Assembly (NCBI GenBank): GCA_021782105.1 | Contig: JAJXVO010000008.1 | Location: forward strand, 1 to 34,573 | Source of the DNA: a bacterium | Lineage (GTDB): Bacteria; Verrucomicrobiota; Verrucomicrobiia; Opitutales; Opitutaceae | DNA length: 34,573 bases | Reading direction: 5' to 3' | Shown: positions 23,560 through 31,608 of the stretch, one piece after another | Layout of the letters: every line of letters starts with the position of its first letter | Numbering within the stretch: the first letter of the stretch is position 1 | Program-made: the position numbers and the translations under genes | Notes under the pieces: model-generated | Told to the model about the DNA's origin: nothing | Databases searched by the model: none | What the model saw: the letters and a program-made list of their open reading frames with translations, nothing else

Positions 23560-25183
23560 ATTTGTACGGGTGGTGGTCCAAAATATTCGGATACCAACCC
23601 TGCACCGACGAGCTCACGAGGTACACGTGGGTGTAGAAATAGAGGGGGATGACGGGGCCGGCCGAGAGCAGGCGCGCCTCGGCCTGGCGGAGCAGGACAA
23701 AACGCGCGGCGTTGTCCGCGCTCGCCGCCGCGCGGTCGATCAGCGCGTCGTAGACGGGGTCCTTCCATCCCGTGAAATTGTTGCCGCTCCCGGCCTCCCA
23801 GATCTCGAGGAAATCCTGGGGGTCTGCGTAGTCGCCGGTCCATGAACTTCGCAGGATCTGGAAACTGCCCGTGCGCCGCGCATCGAGCACGCTGGTCAGC
23901 TCCATGTTGGTGAGATTTGCAGAGATTCCGAGCTGCTTGCGCCACATCTCCTGGATGGCTTCGGCAATCTGCCGGTGGGCTTCGGATGAATTGTACAGGA
24001 TCTCGACGCCGGGAAATCCCTTTCCGCCCGGATAACCTGCTTGGGCGAGAAGACGGCGCGCCTCGACCGGATCGTAATGGGGTCCGTCGGGAGGCTCGTA
24101 GCCCGCGGTGCCCGGGGGCGTGAACGAATGTGCCGGTTTCTGCCCGCCGCGCAGGATTCGGGAGCAGATCGTGTGGCGGTCGATCGCGAGGGCCAGAGCG
24201 CGCCTGACGCGCGGGTCCGACAGGGCGTGCACGCGGGTGTTGATGCGGTAAAAGTAGGTGCCGAGCAGTGGATCGATCCGCAAGACTCGCGGGTCATGCT
24301 GTCGATACCAGTCGACTTTGTCCGGAGGCAGTGCGTCGGTGATGTGGAGCTGCCCGGCTCGGAAAACCCGCTCCTCGGTTTGGATTCCGTAGGGGTAGAA
24401 ATCGATACCACGCAGGCGGACCCTCGCGGCGTCCCAGTACGTCTTGGAACGCGTGACCACGATGCGATGATCGAGACTCCATTCCTTGAGCGTGAACGGC
24501 CCGTCGCCGATGAGCCGCCCGGGCCGAGCCCAGGCGTTTCCTCTCGAGTCGACCGCGCCGGTGCGTGCGATGCTCGCGACGTTCACCGGAAACCACACCG
24601 ACTGGTTGAGCATGCTGAGGAAATAGGGCGTCGGGTGCGCCAGCGTGATGCGCAGCGTGCGCGGGGTGATCGCTTTCACGCCCACCGTGGAAAAATCCTT
24701 CGTCTTCCCCAGGTTGTAGTCTTCGGCGCCCCGGATCACATACATCTGCGATGCGTTGGGCGCAGCCAGGCCCGGAGACAGCACGCGATTGACCGACTCG
24801 ACGAAATCCGACGCGGTCACCGGCTCGCCGTTCGACCAGCGGGCCGTGTTCCGCAGGTGAAAGGTGTAGACGCGCCCGTCTGGAGAGACATCCCAGCGCT
24901 CCGCGACGCCCGGCACGGGATGCAGGTCCACAGGATCCTCGGACACAAGACCCTCGAACAAGGCGCTGAGCACCCTGTAATCGCTGTCCTGCGTTGCAAG
25001 CGCAGGATCGAGATCGTCCAGTTCCTGGCCGATTCCGATATGGAGGATCTCCTCGCGATTACCCTGCTCGACCAGGGTCTCACGGTGCCCGCAACCGGCC
25101 AGTAGCAGCCCGGCCGCGAGCGCGGCGACCGTCAATCCGATCCGCCTGCCAAGGCCGCGGAGCTCGTCCGGAATTTCGCTCAT
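23540..25183 (-). CDS. ABC-type peptide-binding lipoprotein (OppA/SBP family 5), first copy
   Basis: Binding protein for import of peptides, tethered to a membrane. The 547-aa product has a short lipoprotein signal with lipobox LLAGC (Cys31). Family-5 motifs are clear: ELDDLDPALATQDSDY, WDVSPDGRVYTFHLRNTARWSNG, GDGPFTLKEWS, SDPRVRRALALAIDR, LAQAGYPGGKGFPG, and the C-terminal HPYKYVWLKP commonly seen in OppA/MppA-type proteins. The ATG overlaps the ispF stop by four bases (25180-25183), so it follows ispD-ispF in one operon. Its 3' end overlaps the paralogous copy by 20 bases. Confidence 0.92.
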   Translation of the reverse strand: MSEIPDELRGLGRRIGLTVAALAAGLLLAGCGHRETLVEQGNREEILHIGIGQELDDLDPALATQDSDYRVLSALFEGLVSEDPVDLHPVPGVAERWDVSPDGRVYTFHLRNTARWSNGEPVTASDFVESVNRVLSPGLAAPNASQMYVIRGAEDYNLGKTKDFSTVGVKAITPRTLRITLAHPTPYFLSMLNQSVWFPVNVASIARTGAVDSRGNAWARPGRLIGDGPFTLKEWSLDHRIVVTRSKTYWDAARVRLRGIDFYPYGIQTEERVFRAGQLHITDALPPDKVDWYRQHDPRVLRIDPLLGTYFYRINTRVHALSDPRVRRALALAIDRHTICSRILRGGQKPAHSFTPPGTAGYEPPDGPHYDPVEARRLLAQAGYPGGKGFPGVEILYNSSEAHRQIAEAIQEMWRKQLGISANLTNMELTSVLDARRTGSFQILRSSWTGDYADPQDFLEIWEAGSGNNFTGWKDPVYDALIDRAAASADNAARFVLLRQAEARLLSAGPVIPLYFYTHVYLVSSSVQGWYPNILDHHPYKYVWLKP

Positions 25184-25656
25184 GGTCTCGAGATGAGTAC
25201 GACCGCGTGGGCGGCAATGGCCGCGCCGCGTCCCAATTCGCCGACGCCTTCATTGGTGGTGGCCTTGATGCCGATCGCTCCCGGCTCGAGGCCGGTCGAG
25301 CCCGCCAGCGCGATCTTCATTGCCGCGATCTTGGGATAGATCTTCGGCTTCTCGGCGATGATGCTCAGGTCGACGTTCACCGGCGCGTAACCCCGGGACC
25401 TCAGCTCATCGATCACGCGGCGCAGCAGGATTTGCGAATCGATGTTGCGGTACGCCGGGTCGGTATTGGGAAAAAAATGACCGATGTCGGGAAGTCCTGC
25501 CGCTCCCAGGAGCGCGTCGCAGAGGGCATGGGTCGCGCAGTCCGCGTCCGAGTGACCGTCGAGACCGTAGTCGGTCTCGAAACGCACGCCGCCAAGCACG
25601 AGCGGACGGCCTGCGACGAGGCGGTGGATATCATAGCCGTGGCCGATGCGAAACAT
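25180..25656 (-). CDS. ispF: 2-C-methyl-D-erythritol 2,4-cyclodiphosphate synthase
   Basis: MEP-pathway enzyme converting CDP-ME 2-phosphate to the cyclic diphosphate with release of CMP. The 158 residues begin MFRIGHGYDIHRL, where the Asp and His bind metal. GHSDADCATHALCDALLGAAGLPDIGHFFP, AEKPKI and the closing ATTNEGVGELGRGAAIAAHA are all diagnostic. The frame is open to 25692. Family length favours the ATG at 25656; a longer start, with an AGGA just before a more upstream ATG, cannot be excluded. It follows ispD by about 50 bases and overlaps the next lipoprotein gene by four bases. Confidence 0.95.
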   Translation of the reverse strand: MFRIGHGYDIHRLVAGRPLVLGGVRFETDYGLDGHSDADCATHALCDALLGAAGLPDIGHFFPNTDPAYRNIDSQILLRRVIDELRSRGYAPVNVDLSIIAEKPKIYPKIAAMKIALAGSTGLEPGAIGIKATTNEGVGELGRGAAIAAHAVVLISRP

Positions 25657-25705
25657 GGCGCACGATGGCATTCCTGTCGTCGCCTTGGCCACGAAAAAGA
25701 CGGAT

Positions 25706-26395
25706 TCAGTCGGCCGTCGGTACGCGCTGCGACAACAGATACTCGAGGTACCCGAGGTCGCCTGGAGTCGTCAGCTTGGGATTGGGGTGCGTGTTTTCCA
25801 GCAGCGCGACCGGATGGCCGAGCGCCTCAACGGCGGCGGCATCATCGGTCACGTGGGCTCCGCGGGCCATCACGCGGGCATAGGCGCGGGTGATCAGCTC
25901 GTAGGAAAAGACCTGGGGGGTCTCCATGGCCCAAAGGCTGCGCCGGTCGATCGTTCGCAGGTTCCCGTCGCCACGGTGCTCCTTGATCGTGTCGGTGACC
26001 CGGTGGGCCAGCACCACGGCATCCTCGCGTCGCACGATCTTGAGCAGCGCGACAAGCTGCTCGGCCTGCACGAAGGGCCGGGCGCAGTCGTGGATGAAAA
26101 CGTATTCGATGCCGGGAGGGATGGTTTCGAGCGCCAGCGCCACGGAGTCCTGGCGATCCTTTCCTCCCTGGACGTAATAGGCGGGGGTGGGCGCGTAGCA
26201 CATCAGTTCATGCAGCTGGGGCGCGTCCCTGTAGACGATGACGTAGTAATCGCCCACACCACTCATCTGGAATGCGGCGACGGAGTGCGCGAAGACCGGT
26301 CGTCCCCCGAGGGGAGTGAGGATCTTGTCGGGCACGGAGCCCTGCATGCGCTTGCTCGAGCCTGCTGCCAGAAGAACGACTGCGGTACGACTCAT
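25706..26395 (-). CDS. ispD: 2-C-methyl-D-erythritol 4-phosphate cytidylyltransferase
   Basis: Third MEP-pathway step, joining MEP and CTP to give CDP-ME. In 229 residues the nucleotide-binding loop LAAGSSKRMQGSVPDK is at 9-24 and FIHDCARPFV near 100. RVTDTIKE, ETPQVF and TDDAAAVEALG are the other family landmarks. The start is at the conserved N terminus. ispF follows after about 50 bases on the same strand. The 164 bases between this start and the pyrF stop hold no recognisable element; a promoter there is likely but not clear. Confidence 0.96.
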   Translation of the reverse strand: MSRTAVVLLAAGSSKRMQGSVPDKILTPLGGRPVFAHSVAAFQMSGVGDYYVIVYRDAPQLHELMCYAPTPAYYVQGGKDRQDSVALALETIPPGIEYVFIHDCARPFVQAEQLVALLKIVRREDAVVLAHRVTDTIKEHRGDGNLRTIDRRSLWAMETPQVFSYELITRAYARVMARGAHVTDDAAAVEALGHPVALLENTHPNPKLTTPGDLGYLEYLLSQRVPTAD

Positions 26396-26559
26396 GATTC
26401 GGGTGCTGCCGGGGAGATGGCGGGAATCGCCTTTCCGTTAACATAGCCGCAAATCATCCTTAAAGAAAGCCCAGATCGAAAATGTACCCGTCGGACTGCG
26501 GCCGGTCATGCGCAAACTGGATACGGGCGGGAGCCTGAAAACCGGGCTGCGAGAGCGTT

Positions 26560-27255
26560 TCACCGCCGGCCGATTTCGGCGAGGATGGCTTCGGCCGCGG
26601 CCACGGGATCGGGCGCCTTGAATATCGGCCGTCCCACGACGAGGTAATTGGCGCCGGCCGCCGCGGCCTCGCCGGGAGTCATCACCCGCGTCTGGTCGTC
26701 CAGACTCGCCTCGCGCGGCCGGATTCCGGGGGTCACCAACTGGACCTCCGAGGGAAGCACGCGCCGCAGCGGAGTGATCTCATGGGGCGAACAAACCAGA
26801 CCGCTCAGACCTGCACCGGCAGCGAGCTGGCCAAGACGCGTGACCTGATCGGCGGGGCTTGCAGAGACGCCCACTTCGCGCAGATCCGCCTCGCCCAGGG
26901 ACGTGAGCACGGTGACGCCAAGCAACAGCAGGGAGGGGGCATGTTCGCGCTGAGCCTTGATGGCCCACTGCATCATCTCGCGGCCGCCGCCCGTATGGAG
27001 GGTGAGCATGCCTATCGGCAGCCGGGATGCGGATTCGACGGCCTTCGCCACGGTGTTGGGAATATCATGGAGCTTCAGGTCCAGGAAAACCTTGAACCCC
27101 ATGTCGGCGACTTCGCGCACGCAATCGGGCCCGCAGGCGGTGTACATTTCCAGCCCGACCTTGGCCCAGCGGACCGTGCCGGACAGCCGTTTGAGCGTCG
27201 GGGCGACCGCACGCGGGGTGGGGGCATCGAGAACGAGGATCAGATCGCAGGACAT
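26560..27255 (-). CDS. pyrF: Orotidine 5'-phosphate decarboxylase
   Basis: Last step of UMP synthesis, decarboxylating OMP. The 231-aa product shows the family barrel with LVLDAPT at the start and the catalytic DxKxxD array (Asp59, Lys61, Asp64 in FLDLKLHDIPNTV). TLHTGGG and VTPGIRP follow, and the phosphate-binding VVGRPIF is near the end. The frame extends upstream to 27402 across the ispE region. The ATG at 27255 starts exactly at the conserved strand and is preceded by GTGTTCCCT with no SD. It is divergent from ispE with 91 bases between the start codons. Confidence 0.95.
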   Translation of the reverse strand: MSCDLILVLDAPTPRAVAPTLKRLSGTVRWAKVGLEMYTACGPDCVREVADMGFKVFLDLKLHDIPNTVAKAVESASRLPIGMLTLHTGGGREMMQWAIKAQREHAPSLLLLGVTVLTSLGEADLREVGVSASPADQVTRLGQLAAGAGLSGLVCSPHEITPLRRVLPSEVQLVTPGIRPREASLDDQTRVMTPGEAAAAGANYLVVGRPIFKAPDPVAAAEAILAEIGRR

Positions 27256-27346
27256 AGGGAACACATGAGTGCACGATTTTCCCGCCCGAGCCCAAGCCAA
27301 ATCCCTCTCGAAAAATCGGCGCAGCCCGTCCATCAAGGAAGTTTCC

Positions 27347-28234
27347 GTGCAATCCATCGCCGCCTTCGCTCCCGCCAAGATCAATCTCTTCCTGGCCGTC
27401 ACGGGTCGCCGCGACGACGGTTATCACAATCTCGTCTCCGTGGTCGCGCCGCTGGATTTCGGGGACTCGCTCCGATTCGAGCCGGATGCAAGCGGCGTCT
27501 GGGCCCTCGAGTGCGATGCCAGGGATATGCCATGCGACGATTCGAATCTGATCATCAGGGCCGCCCGGCTTTTTTGTGCTCGCACGGGTTGGATGGGTGG
27601 CGGCCGGTTTCTGCTTAAGAAACGCATTCCGATGGGCGCCGGGCTTGGCGGGGGAAGCAGTGATGCGGTGGCTGCCCTGCGCGTGGTGAATGTCGCCGCG
27701 GGCCGGTTACTGACGGATGTGCACCTCGCCGAATTGTCTGCGGAGATCGGATCCGACTGCCCCCTGTTTTTCTCGTCCGCACCTGTCGTGATGCGCGGCA
27801 GGGGAGAGCGCATCGAACGACTGCCCTCGGAGGCGGCGCAACGGATCTCCGGGCGGGCCCTGCTCGTGTTCAAGCCCCCCTTTGGAATCAGCACGCCCTG
27901 GGCTTACAGGACGCTCGTGGCCGGTGCGCCCGCGTCCTATTTGCAGGCGGAACTCGCGGAGGCGAAGCTGGCGCGGTGGATGGACGCACCGGACGCGCCG
28001 GTGGAGGCGCTGCTTTTCAATTCCTTTGAGCAACCGGCATTTCACAAATTTCCTGCGTTTCCCGCTCTCCTGGATGAACTTCACCACCGCTTCGGTGCGA
28101 CGTCCCTGATGAGTGGGAGCGGCAGCGCATGCTTTGCGTTTGTGCCGCCGGATGCCGATGTTGCCGCGTGGAGTACGGCGATTCGAAATGCCTGGGGAAG
28201 CGGCGCTTTCGTGCAACACGTGCAGATCGCCTAG
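27347..28234 (+). CDS. ispE: 4-diphosphocytidyl-2-C-methyl-D-erythritol kinase
   Basis: GHMP-family kinase of the MEP pathway, between IspD and IspF. The 295-aa product starts VQSIAAFAPAKINLFL, then DGYHNLVSVV. The ATP-binding loop PMGAGLGGGSSDA lies near residues 94-106, with GSDCPLFF and the C-terminal GSGSACFAF motif. The GTG start at 27347 has a good SD (AAGGAAGTTTCC) and matches the family N terminus; the frame itself is open to 27269. All three middle MEP enzymes (IspD, E, F) thus lie within 2.5 kb. Confidence 0.95.
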   Translation: MQSIAAFAPAKINLFLAVTGRRDDGYHNLVSVVAPLDFGDSLRFEPDASGVWALECDARDMPCDDSNLIIRAARLFCARTGWMGGGRFLLKKRIPMGAGLGGGSSDAVAALRVVNVAAGRLLTDVHLAELSAEIGSDCPLFFSSAPVVMRGRGERIERLPSEAAQRISGRALLVFKPPFGISTPWAYRTLVAGAPASYLQAELAEAKLARWMDAPDAPVEALLFNSFEQPAFHKFPAFPALLDELHHRFGATSLMSGSGSACFAFVPPDADVAAWSTAIRNAWGSGAFVQHVQIA

Positions 28235-28260
28235 AATTTTGGGGCATTTGGAGATCAGTG

Positions 28261-28289
28261 TTGACCCATCTGCGGCCGGGAGCGTTATT
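28261..28289 (+). promoter_or_regulatory. Candidate promoter of ptsI
   Basis: TTGACC (28261-28266, 5 of 6 matches), a 17-base spacer and GTTATT (28284-28289, 3 of 6). It lies 40 bases before the proposed ATG at 28330. The -10 is weak. Confidence 0.4.
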
Positions 28290-28329
28290 CGGCGGCGCCA
28301 GCGAGTCCCGTGTTGGCGTGCCAGATCGT

Positions 28330-30093
28330 ATGGAAGCTCGTAGTCATCAAGAGTTCGTCGTGCAAGGCATCGCCGCCTCAAAGGGGATCGCCTACGGGCA
28401 GGTCTTTGTTTATCTGCAGAGCAATGTCGAGGTGCCCAGTTACGTGGTCGACCCGTCGCGCAAGGAGGAGGAGATCCGGCGCTTTGAAAAGGCGCTCGTC
28501 GTGACGCGCCAGCAGATCCAGAAAATCCAGGAGGAGGTGGCGCGCAACCTCGGGCAGAATGAAGCGGCGATTTTCGATGCCCACCTGCTCGTGCTTGAAG
28601 ATCAGGCGCTGCTCTCCGAGACGATCCGGGCATTTGAGGACTCGGGCAAGAACGTCGAGACCTGCTTCCATTTTGTGGCAAAACGTTACATCGAGGCCTT
28701 TGCCGCAATCGATGACGAATACTTGCGCGAGCGAGCGGCCGACCTGAGGGATGTCACCCAGCGCGTGCTCCAGAACATGCTCGGCCAGTCGACCTCGAGC
28801 CTGAGCCAGCTGGTCGACAAACGCATCGTGGTCGCCAACGACATCAATCCTTCCGACTCGGCGTCGATCGACCGCAGCCAGGCGCTCGCGATCGTTACGG
28901 ACACCGGCAGCAAGACCAGCCACGCGGTCATTGTCGCGCGCTCCATGAAGATCCCCGCCGTCGTGGGCGTCGGCGACCTGACCAGCCGCGTCCAGGAGGG
29001 CGACTGGGCGATCGTCGACGGATACGACGGGGTCATCACCATCAATCCGACGGAGCAGACGCTATTTCGCTACGGCCAGATCCGTATCCAGAAAAACAGT
29101 TTCGAGCAGCGTCTGATCGAGGCGAATACGCAGCCTGCGATCACGCTGGACGGGGTGTCGGTGTCGCTGATGGCGAACATCGAGAAGACCGAGGAGGCCG
29201 TGATGGTGAAGGACTATCGCGCCGAGGGCGTCGGATTGTTTCGGACCGAGTATCTGTACCTCAGCTCCGCGCGCATGCCCAGCGAGCAGGAGCAGTTCAT
29301 CGCGTACAAGTCGGTGATCGACGCGGTCGCGCCGCAACCTGTGGTGATCCGCACGCTCGATCTGGGAGGCGACAAACAGTTCACCGGCAAGAACGACCTG
29401 TTCCCCGAGGAGGACAATCCCTTCATGGGGTTTCGCGCCATCCGCTTTTGCCTGGAAAACGTTCCGATCTTCAAGGAGCAGCTTCGGGCGATCCTCCTTG
29501 CCAGCGCCTTCGGCAAGGTGCGGCTGATGTTCCCGATGATCAGCGGAAGCGAGGAGCTGGCCCGCGCGATCGTGTTGTTGGAGGAATGCAAGGAGGAGCT
29601 CAAAACCCGCGGTCAGGCCTTCGACCGGGAACTCGAGGTGGGAACCATGATCGAGATTCCCAGCGCTGCGATGACGGCCGACATTCTCGCGCAGCAGTGC
29701 GACTTTTTCAGCATCGGCACCAACGATCTCATTCAGTACATGATCGCCATCGACCGCGTGAACAACCGGATCGCGCACCTGTACGAACCGACGCATCCCG
29801 GGGTGGTTCGCATGCTCAAGCGGATCGTGGACGAGGGGCATCGCGCGAAAATTCCGGTGGCGGTCTGCGGGGAGATGGCCGGCGATCCCGTGTTCGTTCC
29901 GCTTTTGCTCGGGCTTGGAGTGGATGAGCTGAGCATGACGCCCCCCTTGATCCCGGCGGTGAAATACTTGGTGCGCTCGATGAGCATGGCCGACGCGGTC
30001 AAACTCGCGGAGAAGGCGCTCACGATGAATTCGGCGAAAGAGATCTTCGCGCTTTGCGACGAATTCTATCGCACGAGGGTGAATGTCGGATGA
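28330..30093 (+). CDS. ptsI: PTS enzyme I (phosphoenolpyruvate-protein phosphotransferase)
   Basis: Takes phosphate from PEP and passes it to HPr, heading PTS transport or regulatory cascades. The 587-aa product has the N-terminal HPr-binding/phosphohistidine half with active His198 in GSKTSHAVIVARS. The PEP-binding barrel carries GLFRTEYLY, LDLGGDK, NPFMGFRAIRF, MFPMISG and FSIGTNDLIQYM, and CGEMAGDP near the end. Length is normal. The frame is open upstream to 28129 inside ispE. The ATG at 28330 fits the family start best, though a nearby GTG is possible. No HPr or EIIBC gene is in the window. The only other PTS-like element here is the EIIA-like domain on the cyclase at the left edge. Confidence 0.93.
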   Translation: MEARSHQEFVVQGIAASKGIAYGQVFVYLQSNVEVPSYVVDPSRKEEEIRRFEKALVVTRQQIQKIQEEVARNLGQNEAAIFDAHLLVLEDQALLSETIRAFEDSGKNVETCFHFVAKRYIEAFAAIDDEYLRERAADLRDVTQRVLQNMLGQSTSSLSQLVDKRIVVANDINPSDSASIDRSQALAIVTDTGSKTSHAVIVARSMKIPAVVGVGDLTSRVQEGDWAIVDGYDGVITINPTEQTLFRYGQIRIQKNSFEQRLIEANTQPAITLDGVSVSLMANIEKTEEAVMVKDYRAEGVGLFRTEYLYLSSARMPSEQEQFIAYKSVIDAVAPQPVVIRTLDLGGDKQFTGKNDLFPEEDNPFMGFRAIRFCLENVPIFKEQLRAILLASAFGKVRLMFPMISGSEELARAIVLLEECKEELKTRGQAFDRELEVGTMIEIPSAAMTADILAQQCDFFSIGTNDLIQYMIAIDRVNNRIAHLYEPTHPGVVRMLKRIVDEGHRAKIPVAVCGEMAGDPVFVPLLLGLGVDELSMTPPLIPAVKYLVRSMSMADAVKLAEKALTMNSAKEIFALCDEFYRTRVNVG

Positions 30094-30213
30094 ACGCGGG
30101 AGCGGTTTTCGCAGCCCGCTGTATTCACCAGAGTTAACGTGAGCGGCGGATTTTTCCGGAAATTCACGCTTGCACAAAGGTCGATTTCCCTGCTTCTTCT
30201 CGCGCTCCTTCGC

Positions 30214-30290
30214 GCACCCGTAGCTCAATTGGATAGAGCATCTGACTACGGATCAGAAGGTTTGGGGTTCGACTCCCTACGGGTGCGCCA
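30214..30290 (+). tRNA. tRNA-Arg (anticodon ACG)
   Basis: Cloverleaf: 7-bp acceptor GCACCCG/CGGGTGC, D arm with AGCTCAATTGGATAGAGC, anticodon stem TCTGA/TCAGA with loop CTACGGA (anticodon ACG, read as ICG), T arm with GGTTCGACTCC, discriminator G and encoded CCA (30288-30290). It lies between ptsI and a bidirectional-type terminator. Confidence 0.97.
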
Positions 30291-30302
30291 CTTTCAAAAC
30301 GG

Positions 30303-30332
30303 AAAAGCCCGCCGGGACCGGCGGGCTTTTTC
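30303..30332. terminator. Bidirectional Rho-independent terminator between tRNA-Arg and hpf
   Basis: The arms 30303-30315 and 30318-30330 are complementary over 12-13 bp (AAAAGCCCGCCGG) with a very short loop. A T-run (30327-30331) serves the plus strand. The A-run at 30303-30306 gives a U-run for the minus-strand hpf transcript. Confidence 0.9.
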
Positions 30333-30353
30333 ATTGAGGTCCTCAGACCCGGC

Positions 30354-30731
30354 TCAGATCACCTTGGGCAGGTCCACGTCCGTCCATTCGACGGGGTGGG
30401 GATGCTTGCGCTTGTCATGCTTCTCATCGGCGCGCCTGCCGAGCATGCGGTCGAGTTTGTCCACCAGGAGGTCGACGGACTTGTAACAGTCGTCGGCAAC
30501 CACGCTCGCGTATCTGTCCGGTCCCTGGATCTCAACATGCCCCTTAGCCGTGAATTTCTGCTCGGGGGCCTGCTTCGGATCGCACTCGAGTTCCACCCGG
30601 ATGCGCACGATGCGCAGCTCGTGGCGAAACAATCGTTCCAGCTTCTCTTGCACGTAGACCTTCATGGATGGGGTAAGGTCGAGATGGATACCGGAAACGA
30701 TCACTTCGTGCGATGAATTGTGGTTGTTCAT
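30354..30731 (-). CDS. hpf: Ribosome hibernation promoting factor, short HPF/RaiA type
   Basis: Binds the 30S decoding region in slow growth and stress, silencing or dimerising ribosomes. The 125-aa product has the beta-alpha-beta HPF fold: VIVSGIHLDLTPSMKVYVQEKLERL (helix 1), KGHVEIQGPDRYASVVADDCYKSVDLLVDKLDRML (strand and helix 2), then a basic tail DEKHDKRKHPHP. It lacks the extra C-terminal dimerisation domain of long HPF. The ATG at 30731 gives the usual length. The AACATCC leader has no SD. It diverges from an SDR gene with 55 bases between the starts. Confidence 0.92.
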   Translation of the reverse strand: MNNHNSSHEVIVSGIHLDLTPSMKVYVQEKLERLFRHELRIVRIRVELECDPKQAPEQKFTAKGHVEIQGPDRYASVVADDCYKSVDLLVDKLDRMLGRRADEKHDKRKHPHPVEWTDVDLPKVI

Positions 30732-30786
30732 GGATGTTTTTGGGTTGATTCGGGCGCCAGGCCCGGAAAGTGCAGAGGGCTGCGAC

Positions 30787-31605
30787 ATGAACCCTGAGAA
30801 TATGCTCCGCGCCTTCGGCGCCATTATCATCACTGGCGGCTCCTCCGGTATCGGAAAGGCGTTCCTTGAGCACATCCATACCGTGAACCCGGAACTCCCG
30901 ATTTTCAACCTCTCGAGAACCATTCCGGACTTCCAGGGCATGCCGAAATTGAAGCTTATATTACGCCACGTCCCCTGCGATTTCACGGACCGTGGGCAAT
31001 TGGAGGATGCCTGCGTTTCGCTTGTCGAAACACTCGGGCGTGAGCTGCCGTCAGGGCGCATCTTGCTCATCAACAATAGTGGTTACGGCACATATGGCCC
31101 CTTCCCAAAGCCTGATCTTCCGCGGAATCTCGAAATGTTGGATGTCAATGTGAGGGCGCCAGTTGCACTGACCGGCTTTCTGCTTCCGCTTCTCCGCGAG
31201 CGCGGGGGGGCGATCATCAACGTCGCGTCCACGGCGGCCTTCCAGGCGATCCCCGGGATGGCGAACTACGCGGCCACGAAGGCCTTCCTACTGCACTGGA
31301 GCCTCGCGCTGTCGGTGGAACTCAGGCCGGCGGGAGTGTCGGTGCTCGCCGTGTGCCCGGGACCGACGAGAACGCGATTTTTCGCCAATGCGGGAATGGG
31401 CGACTCCCTGCTCCCGCGTTTTGCCGGACAACAGCCGGACCAGGTGGTGCGGGGCTCCCTGACGGCGCTGGCCAAGGGGCGATCCCTGCACGTCTCCGGC
31501 TGGAAAAACAAACTGACCGTGGCCGCGGTTTCGGTGTTGCCTAAGACGTTCGCCGCTCGCGCGGCCGGCTGGGTGGTCGGTCGCCTCCGGCCAACAGGAG
31601 CCTGA
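30787..31605 (+). CDS. Short-chain dehydrogenase/reductase (SDR)
   Basis: NAD(P)-dependent oxidoreductase, substrate unknown. In 272 residues the cofactor motif TGGSSGIG is at 16-23 and NNSG at 96-99. The catalytic Ser148, Tyr161 and Lys165 sit in NVAST and YAATK, and CPGPTRT follows. The C-terminal part (about 240-272) is hydrophobic and basic and may touch a membrane. The frame is open upstream to 30664, opposite the hpf start. The ATG at 30787 has a fair SD (GAGGGCTGCGAC). The pseudouridine synthase gene starts four bases after its stop, so the two are probably an operon. Confidence 0.92.
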   Translation: MNPENMLRAFGAIIITGGSSGIGKAFLEHIHTVNPELPIFNLSRTIPDFQGMPKLKLILRHVPCDFTDRGQLEDACVSLVETLGRELPSGRILLINNSGYGTYGPFPKPDLPRNLEMLDVNVRAPVALTGFLLPLLRERGGAIINVASTAAFQAIPGMANYAATKAFLLHWSLALSVELRPAGVSVLAVCPGPTRTRFFANAGMGDSLLPRFAGQQPDQVVRGSLTALAKGRSLHVSGWKNKLTVAAVSVLPKTFAARAAGWVVGRLRPTGA

Positions 31606-31608
31606 ACC

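Noticed and set aside
24041-25105. 354-codon plus-strand open frame inside the first peptide-binding gene
   Set aside because: Fully antisense to a well-supported lipoprotein gene, Arg/Gly/Val-rich, no motifs.
29062-30228. 388-codon minus-strand open frame over ptsI
   Set aside because: Antisense to ptsI and rich in His/Arg, as expected from a mirrored GC-rich gene; also runs into the tRNA leader.
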